DNA of 64,000 nt. It comes from Adiantum capillus-veneris (lineage: Eukaryota > Streptophyta > Polypodiopsida > Polypodiales > Pteridaceae). Position numbers and translations under genes: made by a program. Position 1 is the first letter of the stretch. Every line of letters starts with the position of its first letter. This document shows, in pieces, positions 61,207-62,660 of the stretch. The notes under the pieces are model-generated. The model made no database searches. It was not told where the DNA came from and worked only from the letters and a program-made list of their open reading frames with translations. The stretch lies in NCBI GenBank assembly GCA_014529385.2, contig CM043948.1, forward strand, positions 83,115,260 to 83,179,259. The letters are read 5' to 3'.

Positions 61207-61237
<31 letters not shown>

Positions 61238-62601
61238 ACTAGTAGTTGAGGCGCTCACCAGATCAGTCTCCTTCATAAACCGCACATGGGAACTTCCTAG
61301 AGACAGATATGCTCGCATTGCACTCGAGTCCTCTCGACAGTTAGCCATGCAAGGAGATACAACATGCTGGTATGGGGAGATGGCATCATGGTTTCAGGCG
61401 CATGGGTTCAGCATAGACAGGCTGCCACCATTCCAATACTCATTGGATGCACCATCTTTCACTCTTACACAGTCAGAGATCACCAAGCTCATCCGCCAAG
61501 ACCTGACCCAGCTAGACACCAGGAGGACATGGATACAGCCAGCACAGGAATTGGGCACGAAGATGGCTTTCTACAGAGACCACCTTCTCCAGCTTACGGA
61601 GGATGGTTTTGTGATGAGACCCAGATACATGGACACACACTTGTCTCATGGGATACGATGTGCTATTGGCCAGTTACGCACATCTTCTCACCAGCTATGG
61701 ATTGATACTGGGAGATACAGCGGAGTACCAGCAGAGGCCAGGACATGCCCCTTGTGTGACATGGAGCGTGAGACAAAGTTTCATTATACATGCCGCTGCC
61801 CCGTCTACTACGAGATACGAGGCCGCTTCCATTGCTTGTTCAGAGAGGGTTTTTGACCACTCTCAAGAGTCATGGGATATGAGGCATAGTTACCAGGAAC
61901 GGGAAACCGGAATGGGAACGGGGAAGGGGAACGCGGAACAAAATGCCATTCCTTGTTACGGGTACTCACGTTTGAAACACGGAACGGGAACTTGGAATGG
62001 GAACGGGGAACGGAGACCTGAAAACGGCCATTCCCTGTTACTATGATACGAGGATCAGAGATGCCCGGGTTTGTTCTTGCTCGAGTTGCACAGACACACA
62101 GACAGCCTGATGAGTGGCAAGGCTAGCCAGTCTCAAAGACGGATCACAGACTTCTTCAGAACAGACACGGGACAGCCGCAAGAGCCACTCCCACAGCAGA
62201 GCTCCCCCTCGTCTCACACCAGAGGCACATTGATCGACCGAGCGACTGAACTGGGGAAATCCAGGCGCCCACGACCGTGGAGGACTACACAACATCGACG
62301 GAGGCTACGTCAGAAGATTCGGAGCACTCTGGCCAGGCATGCACGACACTCAGTCAGACTACTTACCATGGAGGAGATTGATGAGATCCGCCAAGGACCG
62401 ATGCTAGATCTCATGTGATTCAGCTATCCCAGTTAGCTGCTTAATTCACACCTAGCAGTCTAGGATTCCATAGTATTTTATTTTGTCATTTTGTCATCTT
62501 GTTACTCTGACTTTGTATCAGATCCACCACATTGTAACTTTCTGGTCTCATAGGTCACTTTGGCCTTTTGAAGACGTTAATATAACATTTCATTTCATTT
62601 C

Positions 62602-62660
<59 letters not shown>

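Larger units (their letters stand above)
58861..62418 (+). pseudogene. LINE-H ORF2, endonuclease to C-terminus
   Basis: Endonuclease remnant [20 protein letters not shown] and [20 protein letters not shown], linker [106 protein letters not shown], thumb [20 protein letters not shown], zinc motif [20 protein letters not shown] and end [20 protein letters not shown] ... [16 protein letters not shown]. At least eight stops or shifts, two of them at poly-C expansions. Confidence 0.87.
58861..62604 (+). mobile_element. LINE-H, 5'-truncated in the endonuclease, flanked by (CT)n on both sides
   Basis: It begins inside the endonuclease ([16 protein letters not shown]) directly after (CT)n and ends with the family 3' UTR and another (CT)n. 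It carries a 161-bp MITE at 61885-62045 and two poly-C tracts. It is the clearest example of insertion into (CT)n. Confidence 0.9.
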
